From: Lindgomyces ingoldianus
Taxonomy: Eukaryota > Ascomycota > Dothideomycetes > Pleosporales > Lindgomycetaceae
DNA: 64,000 bases
Assembly: GCF_010093535.1 (NCBI RefSeq)
Contig: NW_022985162.1
Location: 1,586,387 to 1,650,386, forward strand
Direction: 5' to 3'
In this document: piece by piece, positions 42,790 through 53,694 of the stretch
Layout: each line of letters opens with the position of its first letter
Position numbering within the stretch: position 1 is the stretch's first letter
Notes under the pieces: model-generated
The model's database searches: none
Told to the model about the DNA's origin: nothing
Seen by the model: the letters and a program-made list of their open reading frames with translations, nothing else
Program-made: the position numbers and the translations under genes

Positions 42790-45023
42790 TAGCCGTTTCC
42801 TATCGATACAGACTAATTGTGAGGCCTTGTGGGGGAACGAGAGAACAAGTCAAAATTTGCCCACTTGCCCACTTGCCTGATAGAGCCCTTGATACTGTGG
42901 TTGGCTTCAGGACCGGAAAAGTGCATGAGAAAGCAAATTTCGCTTCGGTTGTGCCATTCGCGTCTCACGGCTGGGCTGCACCAGAACGGTTCGAGAGTTA
43001 ATCTTTCAAAAGCACTTCTGAAACGAGTATATTTATGACCACACTTCTCGTGAACCTGTTTTTGCTTAGCATCCAAATCTTCAATGTCTTCTGGAAGCCT
43101 CTTGTCATACACTTAAATCTTCTCTACGCTCAAAATAAATAGTACCTTATCCTCGAAAACTGCCCACAGGTGTTCCATACGAACAGGTTCTCATACTTGG
43201 GGCTAGCCAACAACTCTCGCCACAATCAAGCCAATCGGCCACCAGTTCTCGGTCATGGTGAAGCATTTCATTTTGATCCACTCTCTCACAGGCTCCTCGT
43301 TGAGAAAAATACCACCATTTCGCGTCAGAGGATATGCTGTGGCATGTGGTGCAAATAGGTATACACCACATGGTGTGGGTGACTTCCGTCCAGCTAGCCT
43401 CGAGCCTTACCTTGTCCCTGTGTATCCGGTGAAAACGGAACCCCAGGATTTCAAGATCAAGGCGGAAGCTTACCTGGACCGTGCTTGACCGGAACCCAAG
43501 CTGCCCGACGGAGTACTAGGCACCTTATTAAACCATCGATATCCTCCAAGTTCCTTTGATAATTTTTGCAAAGCACTATATCCTTCTCTTTTGGCTAGTT
43601 GCTTGCCATCACCCAGTTTGCGTTCAATATTGGTTGAATTGTTTGCTTCTTTGTGGCATCGATGTTCCTCCGTCTCATAGAATTTCCTAGGACGTAGCCT
43701 TCAGTTAGTGGCTAGTGATGTGACATGGCGAGATAAAGATCGCAAGGCCCGAGCCGGGGAACACCATGGAAAGTTGAAGAAAATATGATGTTTGTCAAGG
43801 CTACTGCTGTGATTTGCTGCCGGTATGCAGGTGGTTGATGAGGGACCGGTGTTGCACTCCACCTCCCCAGTACTAGCAAGAGGCATCTAGGTCGTTGGGC
43901 GAGACATGGAAGAGAGCAAAGTTGCCCAGCTGGGACTATCTGTGGGGAAAAAACGCTGACGATGAGATAGACGAGCCTGCTGTGCAGCTCGGGGGCATGG
44001 TGCACCCTGGAAGGGTGGGCTCCAACGATCTTGTGACTGTCCTCGTGGTGTTCACCGATCGAACCCCATGGAGGCAATGTCAGATGCATAAGGAGAGTAG
44101 GGTGTTCTTCGAAACCTGCGATGGTTTCTGTTGGTCAGAGATGCCCACAGGCAGCAGAGTGATTGACTCTTGCTGCTCAGCAGCATGAGTCTTGTCAGCC
44201 ACTGGGCCAGTGCTCGTTGCCTCGCACTTGGGGGTCTTCACCGTCTGCGTGGCTATGCAGAAGAGCCCTAACACAAGTGCTCTGCTTCGTCTGGTGAGCT
44301 ATACGGGCACAAAGAGGAGGTGAAACGGATAATGATCTAGGACGCTTCCTGCATGTTGCACTGCGGCGTACGGTCCAGACAGAAATCTCATCGTCGCAAG
44401 GCGGATGCGGCACAGACACTACGGCGACAGGAAACGGTGTCGTGGTGAGTCGGGCAGTGTTTGCGCCGTGGCCTCAACAGTGTCTCCGAGATATTTAGAG
44501 CCCTGGCGGACAGCCTCCACGCAGTGGAAGTCCTGTCTCTGTCAGTTTGTTTGAGTGTGTGTGGTGCGCATATGTCCCTGCGCTGTGTATGACATCACAC
44601 GATTTGAAACTCTACCTCGAAACTGGGAACCACCTGGCCAGCCTCGCGCCTGCTGTCTTGCGCCTGATCTTACCCGACTCTTAACAGCGCCGCTGTCTCC
44701 TGCTCGAGTGCATCTCTATTTTCTCCCATCTATCCGCCGTTTCTCGCCCTCTAGTACGAAGCCCAAAGCCGTCGTTGCAGCGTGTTGATCGACACAACCC
44801 CGCAGTCCAGTAATCGAGTGTGCCATCGGCAACCAGTGCGATCTACCGCGCCCCTCTGACCTGTCACAACCCATATAGCCCCTCGAAACACTCACTTAGC
44901 CATTGGCTAGTCGAGCAAACGACCCTCGCCTGACTGCACCACCACCTTCTCTCTTCTCCTTCCACCCCACTCAGCCCAACCCCGCGACATTCACACCTCG
45001 TCGCACTCCCCAAGTCGTCCGCC
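42790..45023. other. Gene-poor flank right of the transposon, with a coding-like patch
   Basis: About 2.2 kb without a firm gene. Around 43150-43490 both strands look partly coding. The plus strand ends EPYLVPVYPVKTEP..FKIKAEAYLDRA (43255-43488), and the minus strand has an open stretch with NGGIFLNEEPVREWIKMKCF followed by WWPIGLIVARVVG. Splice-like sites are frequent on the minus strand (GGTCCAG/GTAAGC near 43470, CACAG near 43415). I could not join these into a known family, so this may be a gene remnant next to the transposon. From 43.5 to 45.0 kb I see only the leader region of the next gene. Confidence 0.3.
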
Positions 45024-47620
45024 ATGTCCACCGTTTTCAGGGAGCGCGAGCGGGAGCGGGACTGGGAGACGACCTCATCCCGCGGTGGAGGTCGCAGCTT
45101 CACCACAGTAAAGCGATACAAAATTCCAGATCGAAGTTTAGAGGAGGACACGTATGAAACCGAAATGCACGTCGTCCACCGTGAGCCAGAGCGTCGCGAA
45201 ACTCGCGAAACCCGCGAGTATATTATCGACGACTCGTCCCCGCGAGAAGTGCGAGAGTATCGCTTCATCGAGCGGGAGGTAGAACGTTCCCCCTCTCCTC
45301 CGCGCCGGGAAATCCGCGAGTACCGCATCGAGCGTGAGATAGAACGCTCCCCGTCCCCTCCAGCTGTACGGGAGTATCGCATCGAACGGGAAATTGAACG
45401 CGAGCCCGTGAGGGAAGCCCCCTATGAGCTGGAGAGGTATTCCAAGTCTACGGAGTTTTTCCGCCCTGAGCAGCCGCAGCCTATCATCATTCGACAGGAG
45501 GCCCCGCAGCCCATCATCGTTCAAGAAGCACCTGCGCGGCAACAGATCATCCTGCGCCGGGAAGAGCCACAGTACGAAATTATAGAGCGCTCGGAAGTCG
45601 CAGAAGAACGACAGGTTTCCCGCCGCGAGCCTCGTAGGGAGGAAGACTACTACTACGAGCGTAAAGTCAAGGAAGTCGACCGCGGAAGTCGTCGTGAGGA
45701 AACATATTATGATGAACGGGAATATGGCCGTGACCGCTACCATGACGATCGCGGATACTACAGCGATGACGATGTTGTCTTCGTCCGCAAGGAGAAGGAT
45801 ACTTGGGGTCGTGAACGTGACTCAAGCCCTCATCACCGCCGCCATCTCGCGGAAGGTGTTCTTGGTGGAGTAGCTGCAGCTGAACTTGTTAGGCACCATA
45901 GAAAGAGGCAAGGTGATGATCCTGGTCATCACCTGCGACAAGCAGTCGGTTACGGTGCGTTAGGGGCCGTGGGCGCTGAAGCGATCAGCCGCCTCAAGTC
46001 TCGCTCAAGGTCTAGTTCCAGGGAACGACGAGGGCGTAGGCATCACCGAAGTCGATCATCCTCTAGGACCAAGAAAATCGGGACTCTTGCTGCTGTTGCT
46101 GGCCTCGGAGCTCTAGCCTACGCTGCGGGACGAAGGAACAACAATAATACAACTATCATTGAAGACCGCCGAAGCAGGTCAAGGAGGAGGAGATCCTCTG
46201 TCACGGCCATCACTGAGACCGAAAGGGTCAGGTCTGAAAGCAGACACATGGATCCAGAACACCGAAATCGTCGAGCCGCACAAGTTGGTCTTGCCAGTGC
46301 TGCAGTAGCTGGCCTCGTCGAACGCCACCGAAGCAAGTCGCGCAGTCGCAAGGGCGAACGTAGCCGTAGCCGTATTCGGCAGGGCGTGCCAATTGCTGCC
46401 GCGGGTGTTGCCGGGGCCGCCGTCACTGGATTGTACGAGAAGCACAAGGCTAAGAAGGAAGCGAGGGAAGTATCAAGGTCAAGGTCAAGGTCAAGATCAA
46501 GATCCAGGTCGGTACCCTCCGGCACCCGGCGGCGTAGCACAGCAAGTGACACAGCCCTTGTAGAGTACGGTGGTGATCCTATTTATACCGATGCGGTTGC
46601 GAGCAGCCATCATCGGCGGTCGCTCAGTCGAGATTACGAAGACCCAGCCGATCATAGGTACAATAGACGTCGGAGCTCGTCAAGTTCCTCCTCGGGAGGT
46701 AAACGCCGACGTCATTCAAGTCGCAGCCGAAGCAAGAGTCGCACTCGGAAGGTGGCGGAGACAGCTGCCGTTGCTGGTGTAGCTGGATTGGCCGCTCACG
46801 AAGCTGCGAAGAGGCGAGATCGGAAGAAGGCTGAAAAGGAACGACAAAGTAAGTTGATATCCCAACCACAGCAAACGAAATTGTTGCTTAGATCCCCTTA
46901 GGACAAGAAGATTCAGCCTATTCCACTGGAAGCTACAGCCCTCCCCCAACTACTGCTGCAAGTTCAGATCCACGATATTTCCCCGAGACAAATTACTTTC
47001 CCCCTCCCCCAACCCAACCCGTAGAGGCTCAGTACCCCCAAGCTCCTTACAACCAGTATAACCCAGCCGATTATCCCTCACCCCAACACGCTCGAGATGC
47101 CCCCACCAGTTACCCACCACCCCCAATGAACCCGGAACCTGGCAATCCTTATGCTCACGACCCTAGATACCGGCGCCCGGATGATAATGTGAGTGCTCCA
47201 TCAGACCCCGAGCACTTCAATCGTGGTGGGTCTAGGCTTTCGCCTGCCCATATTGCTCACGTTGCTGATTCTACATCGCGTACAGATAGTTTAAAAACTT
47301 CCTCTCTAGTTCCCCCATCCCCCGTCCAAGCCCAACCCCAGCCAACAACATCAAAGTCTGTTCAATTCGACCTCAATCTAAAAGAACAATCTCCTGAGCG
47401 ACCATGTCACTCTTCTCGAGATGATACAGAGGATCATAGAAGGGGTAGACATCGCACTGCAGATGACACTGACAGTCGACATCGTGACGACTCTCCAGAC
47501 TCGGTCGGGAGTGGCGAAACTATCGATCTTCCACCACGGTTTGACCAGTATGGGCGGCGCAGAGCGGACGATCCTCTAGCCGACAAGTTGGAAAGCGTTC
47601 TTAACGGGCTTTTTAAGTAG
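45024..47620 (+). CDS. DUF3824 Arg/Ser-rich protein (two exons, 847 aa)
   Basis: Exons are 45024-46848 and 46902-47620, with a 53-nt intron; the splice gives KERQ|RQEDSAYSTGSYSPPP. The N-terminal half has Arg/Glu-rich repeats (EYRIEREIERSPSPP and EVREYRFIEREVERSPSPP). The middle carries the repeated small-residue blocks typical of DUF3824: HLAEGVLGGVAAAELVRHH, GTLAAVAGLGALAYAAG, AAQVGLASAAVAGLVERH, GVPIAAAGVAGAAVTGLYEK and AETAAVAGVAGLAAHEAAKR. They are separated by Ser-Arg tracts (RSRSRSRSRSRS), the longest coded by near-perfect AAGGTC/AAGATC hexamers at 46475-46510. The C-terminus is Pro/Tyr-rich (YFPPPPTQPVEAQYPQAPYN) and ends DPLADKLESVLNGLFK. The hydrophobic blocks look like glycine-zipper segments. 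Function unknown; such proteins occur widely in filamentous ascomycetes. Confidence 0.8.
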
Positions 47621-48507
47621 CTTTTCTTTCGATGGCCTTGGCTTTTTATCTTTTTTTTCTTTCTTTGGTGGCTGGTTGTTTTGTTTCATGTCTTCGGATT
47701 TCTGGGGGATTTGGATTTGCCAGTCCGAACTTTTCTTTCCTTATACACGTCTCCTCCGCTACATAATCCTACTTTCCCTCCTTCCTACAGAATTCAAGCA
47801 CTTTTCTATTCTCTGTTTCTGGTAGATGGTATGGACTTTTTATGAGACTATGAACGAGCGATGAAGATAGATACCTTCACGATTGTTATGCAAATTTTAC
47901 CCATCTTAAGGAGAATTAGACTTTTGTTCTGTATAGATGAGAATCCAAATTTGACTCCTTCCCCCACGACATTCAATGGGAGCGCTTTTCGCGCTTGACG
48001 TGACGACTAGAGCCCCAGAACTAAGCATAAGGCCGTGTTGTCTCTAAGTCTTGGGCACCCGTAGTGAAGTTACAATATCACGTAATGCCAAAAATGGAGA
48101 TCCCCAGTCCATAAAAAACCCTCTTGCATTATCATTTCTTCATAACTTTACAAACTACACTTCTTGAAGGTATCTAGCGCAGGTAGACTTTACTCAAATA
48201 TGCCCAAAAATTTAATAGTCCGTCCCGGAATGATCAAGAAAATGCCCAAGCAAGACTTCGCGGTCCCATTGAAAAAGACCCAAAACACGTGATAGGCCGT
48301 ACCATCCCCGAAAAGTGATATGGTGTCTCCCAAAACTAAAAATCCAGACTAAACCCCCCACAACCCCACCCGTTTTGTTTTTGGAAAACCCTAAGCACCT
48401 GGTTTGTTTCGTTGTTTGAGCCTTGGGCAAAATCATTCGTTTGCTGGCTCTGTGTCGTGATCCAAATGGGTATATAAAAATACAGTGGTTGATTGTTGCA
48501 AAGCGCG
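47621..48507. other. Convergent 3' region, no gene seen
   Basis: T-rich tracts follow the DUF3824 stop and fit 3' UTR and polyadenylation sequence. Frames on the minus strand near 48212-48436 have no signature. Confidence 0.5.
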
Positions 48508-49927
48508 TTACATGTGAGGTGCTTGTGGTGGCGTCGATGATTGCTGCTGCCGCTGTTGAATATTATTCTGGGCCATGTTTATATTGTTATTCATGTTCTG
48601 CTGCATCTGCTGCATGTTTTGTGGTAGTCCGGCGCTGTGGGGTGATTGCATGTTGCTCTGCATATTGTTCTGTAATCCGGCGCTGTTGGGGGGTTGCATG
48701 GTAGTGTTAGCTTGCTGCTGTCCCATGGAGTTTAGCCGTTGTGGTCCCGGGGAAACTTTCATCTGCTGGGTCTGTCCTTTCCATCTCGGATAGAGGCCCT
48801 GTAGTTTGATGTACAACTCAACAAGTTGGGGAGGTGATGACGGCACGGCCATGATGGCGGGCCCGGGCTGTATGGGCTGGTTGGGTTTGTGGTTCTTCTC
48901 GGCGTTCTGTGCGAGGAAGGCGAGGTTAGACTGGAGCCGGCGCATGCACCTAGACTTGCTATTAGCATATGTAAGACGAGATGGCTGGGTCGAGGACTTA
49001 CTCGACGTACTCCTTCGAGGGCTGCTGCTTGTCTCCGTCTGGCTTTCCGTCCTGGGTTGGGGGTTGTTGCCCAATGTGCCCCGCCTTGCCCTGGCTCTGC
49101 AGGTCGACTACCTCTTTGATCAAAAGGTTGTTAATCTCCAGCAGCGTCGTCATGCGCTCCTTCTCCCGGGCCTGCGCGACAGGGGATACCGGCGACTGCG
49201 GGACGGCCCTCACGGGCGTGTGGGTCTGCATCGGCTGCGACATCTGGGGCTGGCTTGTCGGCGTAGCGGTGGCCATCGGAGAATGGTGGTTGGGTCCGGC
49301 GAGGCTGGGCGAGTGCTGCTGTTGAGGAGTAGCATAGGGTGAGACGTGGTTGCCGGCGCTCGAGGGCGACTGCGACTGCTGCTGGTGCTGAGCAAACTTC
49401 TGGGCAGCGGAGAGGGCGGGCGACGAGAGGCCCTGGGAGAAAGGTGCGGTTGAGTAGGGGTTCGGCGAGTGGATGGGCTGCTGCTGCGCGTGGTGCTGGA
49501 AGTTCTGCTGCTGAAGGGCCACTGCTGCGTTATTACTCGTCAGCACTCCAGGGGGCTCTCTTGGGCAGTTTTGGGTGCTCGGAGGGGGAGGGGGAAGCGA
49601 CTCGGTCGTTGTTGGCTTACCTCGTGCTTGGTGAAGCTGGTTCTGCGACAGGCCTCCAGGCTGCGTCACGGCGCCACCGCTGGTCGTGATGCTTCCGCCA
49701 CCCATGGCCGCGAAGCCACCTTGCTGGCCATTGGCGAAGGGAAAAGGCGATGCAGCGGACTGCTGGAACCGGCCGTGTGGGTCTGCGTACAGCTGTTGTT
49801 GTTGCGGGGAATGTGTGGGCTGGGCGAGGTGGGCGGACGCCGACGTGCCTGGAAGGGCGGTGGAGAAGGGGCCGCCGAGGGAGGACGGCAGGTGATGCTG
49901 TTGGCTATTGAAAGTTTGGTAATCCAT
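48508..49927 (-). CDS. Gln-rich SS18/SSXT-like protein (three exons, 423 aa)
   Basis: Exons are 49927-49621, 49524-49002 and 48949-48508. The protein is low-complexity, rich in Gln, Pro, Ser and His. The one folded-looking segment spans the last intron: TLLEINNLLIKEVVDLQSQG KAG and, after the splice, YVE|CMRRLQSNLAFLAQNAEK, separated by a charged insert. This resembles the SSXT (SS18) helical motif, with its LxxNNxLI...QxxGKxxEC...L..NLxxLAxxAD pattern, by which SS18 joins SWI/SNF chromatin remodellers. A coactivator role in the nucleus is therefore likely but not shown. The first intron is 96 nt, divisible by three and open in frame, so both retained and spliced forms would code; its GTAAGC donor, CTGAC branch and GCAG acceptor argue that it is spliced. 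MDYQTF is taken as the start. Confidence 0.6.
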
Positions 49928-50812
49928 CGGACGCACTCAGAATCATTGGGTGCGTCGTACAGCTCGATTTAGATTGGGGTGGCAGATGGGATGGGATGAT
50001 CAGGGAAAGGAATAATGTGATAAGGTTGGGTGCCATGGCCGGACTCGAAAGCCCCCCATCCACCGCTTCGGCACGAACGCGCTGGTGGCGGCGACACCCA
50101 GCACGACATTCACTGCACGCGCACGCATTCTGGCCCGCTTGTGAAGGGGAACGGCACAGGAGGAGCAGGACGACGATTTGAGCGCACGGCAGGGACCATG
50201 GACAGCGCAGATATCCACGGATATATCATTTGGCAGCCTCTGCGGGCGCCCATGTCTCATCGATCATCGCCATTCACCCTTCTGACGACTCGACGCCATC
50301 AGGATCCCTGTCGCGCTTGGCTCCGCTCCGGAGAATATGTAAAACTGGCCTCTATCGGTCGAACGAGGCGCATCTAGATTGGCAGGAGAACGCTGCAGTC
50401 CACCTAATCAAGACGCCTTCGTATCGTCATGAATCCCCCTCTCCCATCAATCAAATGTCGCCGTAGTTGGCATCCCCTTAACGACACGATTGGGGCCGAA
50501 GGAGGTCCTCCCAACTGCATCCTGTTTGGTAGTGAAACATTCGAGGTGTAACTCCGCCGTTGGCTATTCTCACAGGACCTATTCTCACGGGACCATAAGC
50601 GAACGCGAGTCCGGCAAGGACGCGGATCCAGTGAACTTGGTTCAGGACTGAGTAAGCCTTTCAGCGGCACCTTCCACGATCCGCTCATGAAACCATTCAT
50701 ACTACACAGAGGTGCCAATGAAGGAGATTAGATTTACTAAGTGATAGAATAGAGGTGGAGGAACCTGATAAATCCTGCATTAATGATGTACAAGGAGTAG
50801 AATATACGCAAG
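49928..50812. other. Intergenic, upstream of the SS18-like gene and downstream of MRM2
   Basis: Frames overlap on both strands with no conserved motif. Probably a long promoter and leader plus the MRM2 3' flank. Confidence 0.45.
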
Positions 50813-52160
50813 TCACTCCCGAAACACTTCCTCTCGGGTTTGATTCTCCTTCCGGCGCAGGGCTACAAAGTAGGCCTCTTTAGACTCCTGATTTGCGTCA
50901 GTGTATGCAAGTGCAAGTACGACATGGAAACTGTACACTTCTAGATGAGTCTGGCTTTTCCCGATGCACTTTCGAGAATAGTCTCTTGAGTTTCGTCTCC
51001 AGCGCTTTGTCTTCCGATCCTTGGTAAAATTTACACAGAAAGTGGCCACCGACGCGCAGGGTGTCAAAGGAGAACTCTAGGGCGGCCATGCAGAGGTCCT
51101 ACAGGTGATTAGCAACGACTGCTAGTTTGGTAAGAATGGCGGCTAGAAGAACTTACCATGCTGCCAGCATGGTCCTTAAACGCGATCCCGCTTGTATTCA
51201 TCATCCTGAAATATGGGTCACTAAGACTCCTTTTATGAAATCCAGTTGTCTGGTCCCAGGGTTCGGACATGTCACTCAGCACTACATCAACGACCCTTCC
51301 ATCGCGCCGATCCCTTTCCTTCCGAGACAACTTGCCATCCCGCCCGTCTGGGTGGTCTCGTTCCGCATCAAGCTGACCAATTGACTCCGTCTCTACTCCT
51401 TCCAAGTGTTCCCGTCGCCCAATGTCAATATAGCCTCGCTCTATCTCTTCTGATTCTGCCTCGGTGAGTCCCTTGGACCCATCCTCTTCCTGGATCGGCA
51501 ATGCAGTCTGTCTATGAGGACGTCCAAGATTTGGATCTTGTACATATGCTCTGACCTCCGCTTGTATCGCTGGGGACAGGAAATTGCCCTGTATCGTGGA
51601 TACGCCTTTGGGTGGTTGTGTGGGGATTATATCAATGCCAACGACGCGACCGTCAGGGACTGTGCGATTAACCGCAACCTAGGCAATGTTAGGAGCTGTA
51701 AAGGCGTCAGAGTGGGTGCAAGAGCGGACCTGCGACCAGGATCCGGGAGCGAAACCCTAAATACCATTAGCATCTGGCCAATTTGACGGGATATGAACGT
51801 ATCACCAGATCCACAACTGTCTGACCGGGCTTGAAGAGCTTGTACTTTTCATTCATCTAACGAATGTCAGCAATGTCCTGGACAATTCGAAAAGCTATTG
51901 ATTACCTCAAGAAGCTTGAATGCAGCTCGGCTCTTCAGACCTTGCACTCTCGCTTCCTTAGCAAAGAAGTCCTTCCCTTGGCGAGACTTCCACCTTGTAG
52001 AAGATGAAGAAGAAGCATGTCTTATTGGAGAAGCAGTCGGTCGAGAATGTGAACGGCACGAAGAGTACTTCGAAACAATAGAGAAACCAGCTGCAGGTTT
52101 AGAGAAAGAGCCTAGGAGTAGACTATCCGTCAATCGCCGGAAGACGCGACGTGACAGCAT
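50813..52160 (-). CDS. MRM2: Mitochondrial rRNA 2'-O-methyltransferase MRM2 (six exons, 363 aa)
   Basis: An FtsJ/RrmJ-family enzyme that methylates a ribose in the mitochondrial large-subunit rRNA. Exons are 52160-51906, 51856-51806, 51756-51730 (27 nt), 51678-51157, 51098-50937 and 50887-50813. The presequence is Ser/Arg-rich. Conserved parts in spliced order are KDFFAKEARVQGLKSRAAFK, LLE|MNEKYKLFKPGQTVVDL, |GFAPGSWSQ|VAVNRTVPDG, RVVGIDIIPTQPPKGVSTIQ, VDVVLSDMSEPWDQTTG, then DTLRVGGHFLCKFYQG and ESKEAYFVALRRK. The catalytic K-D-K-E tetrad is visible (Lys in AFKLLE, Asp in SDMSEPW, Lys in CKFYQG, Glu in SKEAYF). The SAM loop reads DLGFAPGSW. A charged insert of about 80 residues between the third strand and the SDM motif is usual for fungal mitochondrial members. 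All splice joins keep frame. Confidence 0.92.
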
Positions 52161-53694
52161 GAAGCGGATGTGAGGAGCTCGACATCAAAGCACATCATAG
52201 CTAGAACTTTTGGGGGGTTGAAGAGCTGTGGCGGTGGATCGACGGCGCCAACTGTGGCGTTTAAGGCTGTCCGTGGTCCAGCTTCAAAGTTATAAATTCG
52301 ACCTCTCTTTTTCACTACCCATGGCACTTGGCTCTGGTTCGCAGTTCTATGAAAACACGTGTTGTCAAGTCTGGGTCTGTCTTCGCCAACGATGAAATTG
52401 CCTTTTTGAAGGAGCAAACAGTAGTACCATTCAACACACATCAGGAAGTTTATACGCTGTTAAAGTGACTACATTTTCATCACGTCGTCTCCAAGCTTTC
52501 ACGTCTACAAATCTTCAAGGCTGTTTGCAAAATTGTGGCCTAAGGCTCTTGTCTTGCCTTTCGCAACACTTGCCATTCTGCTATGCATAGGAGGAACATT
52601 TCCCAAGCTAAACCAGAGTGAACGTTATCGTCTGGCTCGGCAAGTAAGGCAATCACATCGGCCTGTTCCGAGTTTATCTTACTATCAACCGATCAAGCGA
52701 CAGTCTGATACTCCTAGAGTCCGATTTATTATCGCCTTAGGCCTCGGTCAGTCTAATGTCTTTGCTTCTTCCCGGCCGGCGATGCACCCCGCGCGGCCTT
52801 ACGTGCGTGTTGAAGAACCCCAAAGAACGAATGGGTGACTGTGTGGCTGCATTGCCGATGAGATCGCTTCCGATAGAAGCCATGTCAATGCCACTGAAAG
52901 AAGTTGACCGTCACGGCCGTCGATGGCATTGGTAGCTGGAATCATCGAATCACGGTACCGTTTCCGAGCGGCTGTTCATTTCCGCAGCGTGCTTGAACGC
53001 CTCTCGTAGCACGAGACCTTGATCTAGAAGAACCGAGGGGATGACTGTACGGCGACGACTTTAATGAGGCCCCGTGACAATGGGAGTCCGACATGGAGTG
53101 CAGCCGACAAGATGAGGCTCTAGATTGGTGAAGTGCTGGCTTGATGGCTGGGCGCAGAGCGAGAAGATGATTCGTACCGCGTGAAACAATCGTGAGTAGC
53201 TAGCAATCCAGGCAATGCCTCGCGACCCCTGGCCTGAGTCGGGGACGGCCACGCGCAAGAAAGCGCCTGTCAGGCCGGGGCAAAGTACCGCAATGAAGGT
53301 GGGCCGGGAAAGCAGTGAAAGGTTTATTAGAGGCAGTGGCCGCCACTCTGAAAACGGCACGCTAAAATCTCTCAAGGCTTTCCTCATTCCCGGGTCGCAC
53401 CTCGAACTTCTTCATCGCAAGCTTCAAAGGCCCGCCACTGCCAATTCCCGCCGCAGTCCCGTCCACAACTATACACGCTTCCAGGGCCATCTCGCTTCGC
53501 TCCTTGGATGGCAAAGGCACTCGCTGACACCCTTTCCTTTGCGCATCAACTCCGCGACGACGACCCATGACCTTCTCACCGCGTTGCACGACTTCTCTAT
53601 TCCTTCGCTAGGCGTAGAATTGCTCAGGCAGCGCGCAGCCTGTTGCATTCGGCGTATTCCTGCCGCTCTTTGGCGTTTCCACCCGTGACTGACG
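52161..53694. other. Intergenic, no gene supported
   Basis: The frame at 52533-52838 starts with a hydrophobic stretch (ALVLPFATLAILLCIGG) that could pass for a signal peptide, but the rest has no family signature. The part from about 53.2 kb is probably the leader of the carrier gene. Confidence 0.4.

Noticed and set aside
52533..52838. A 101-codon ORF with a signal-peptide-like start
   Set aside because: After the hydrophobic stretch there is no cysteine pattern, no domain and no splice support. Kept only as a note in the gap entry.
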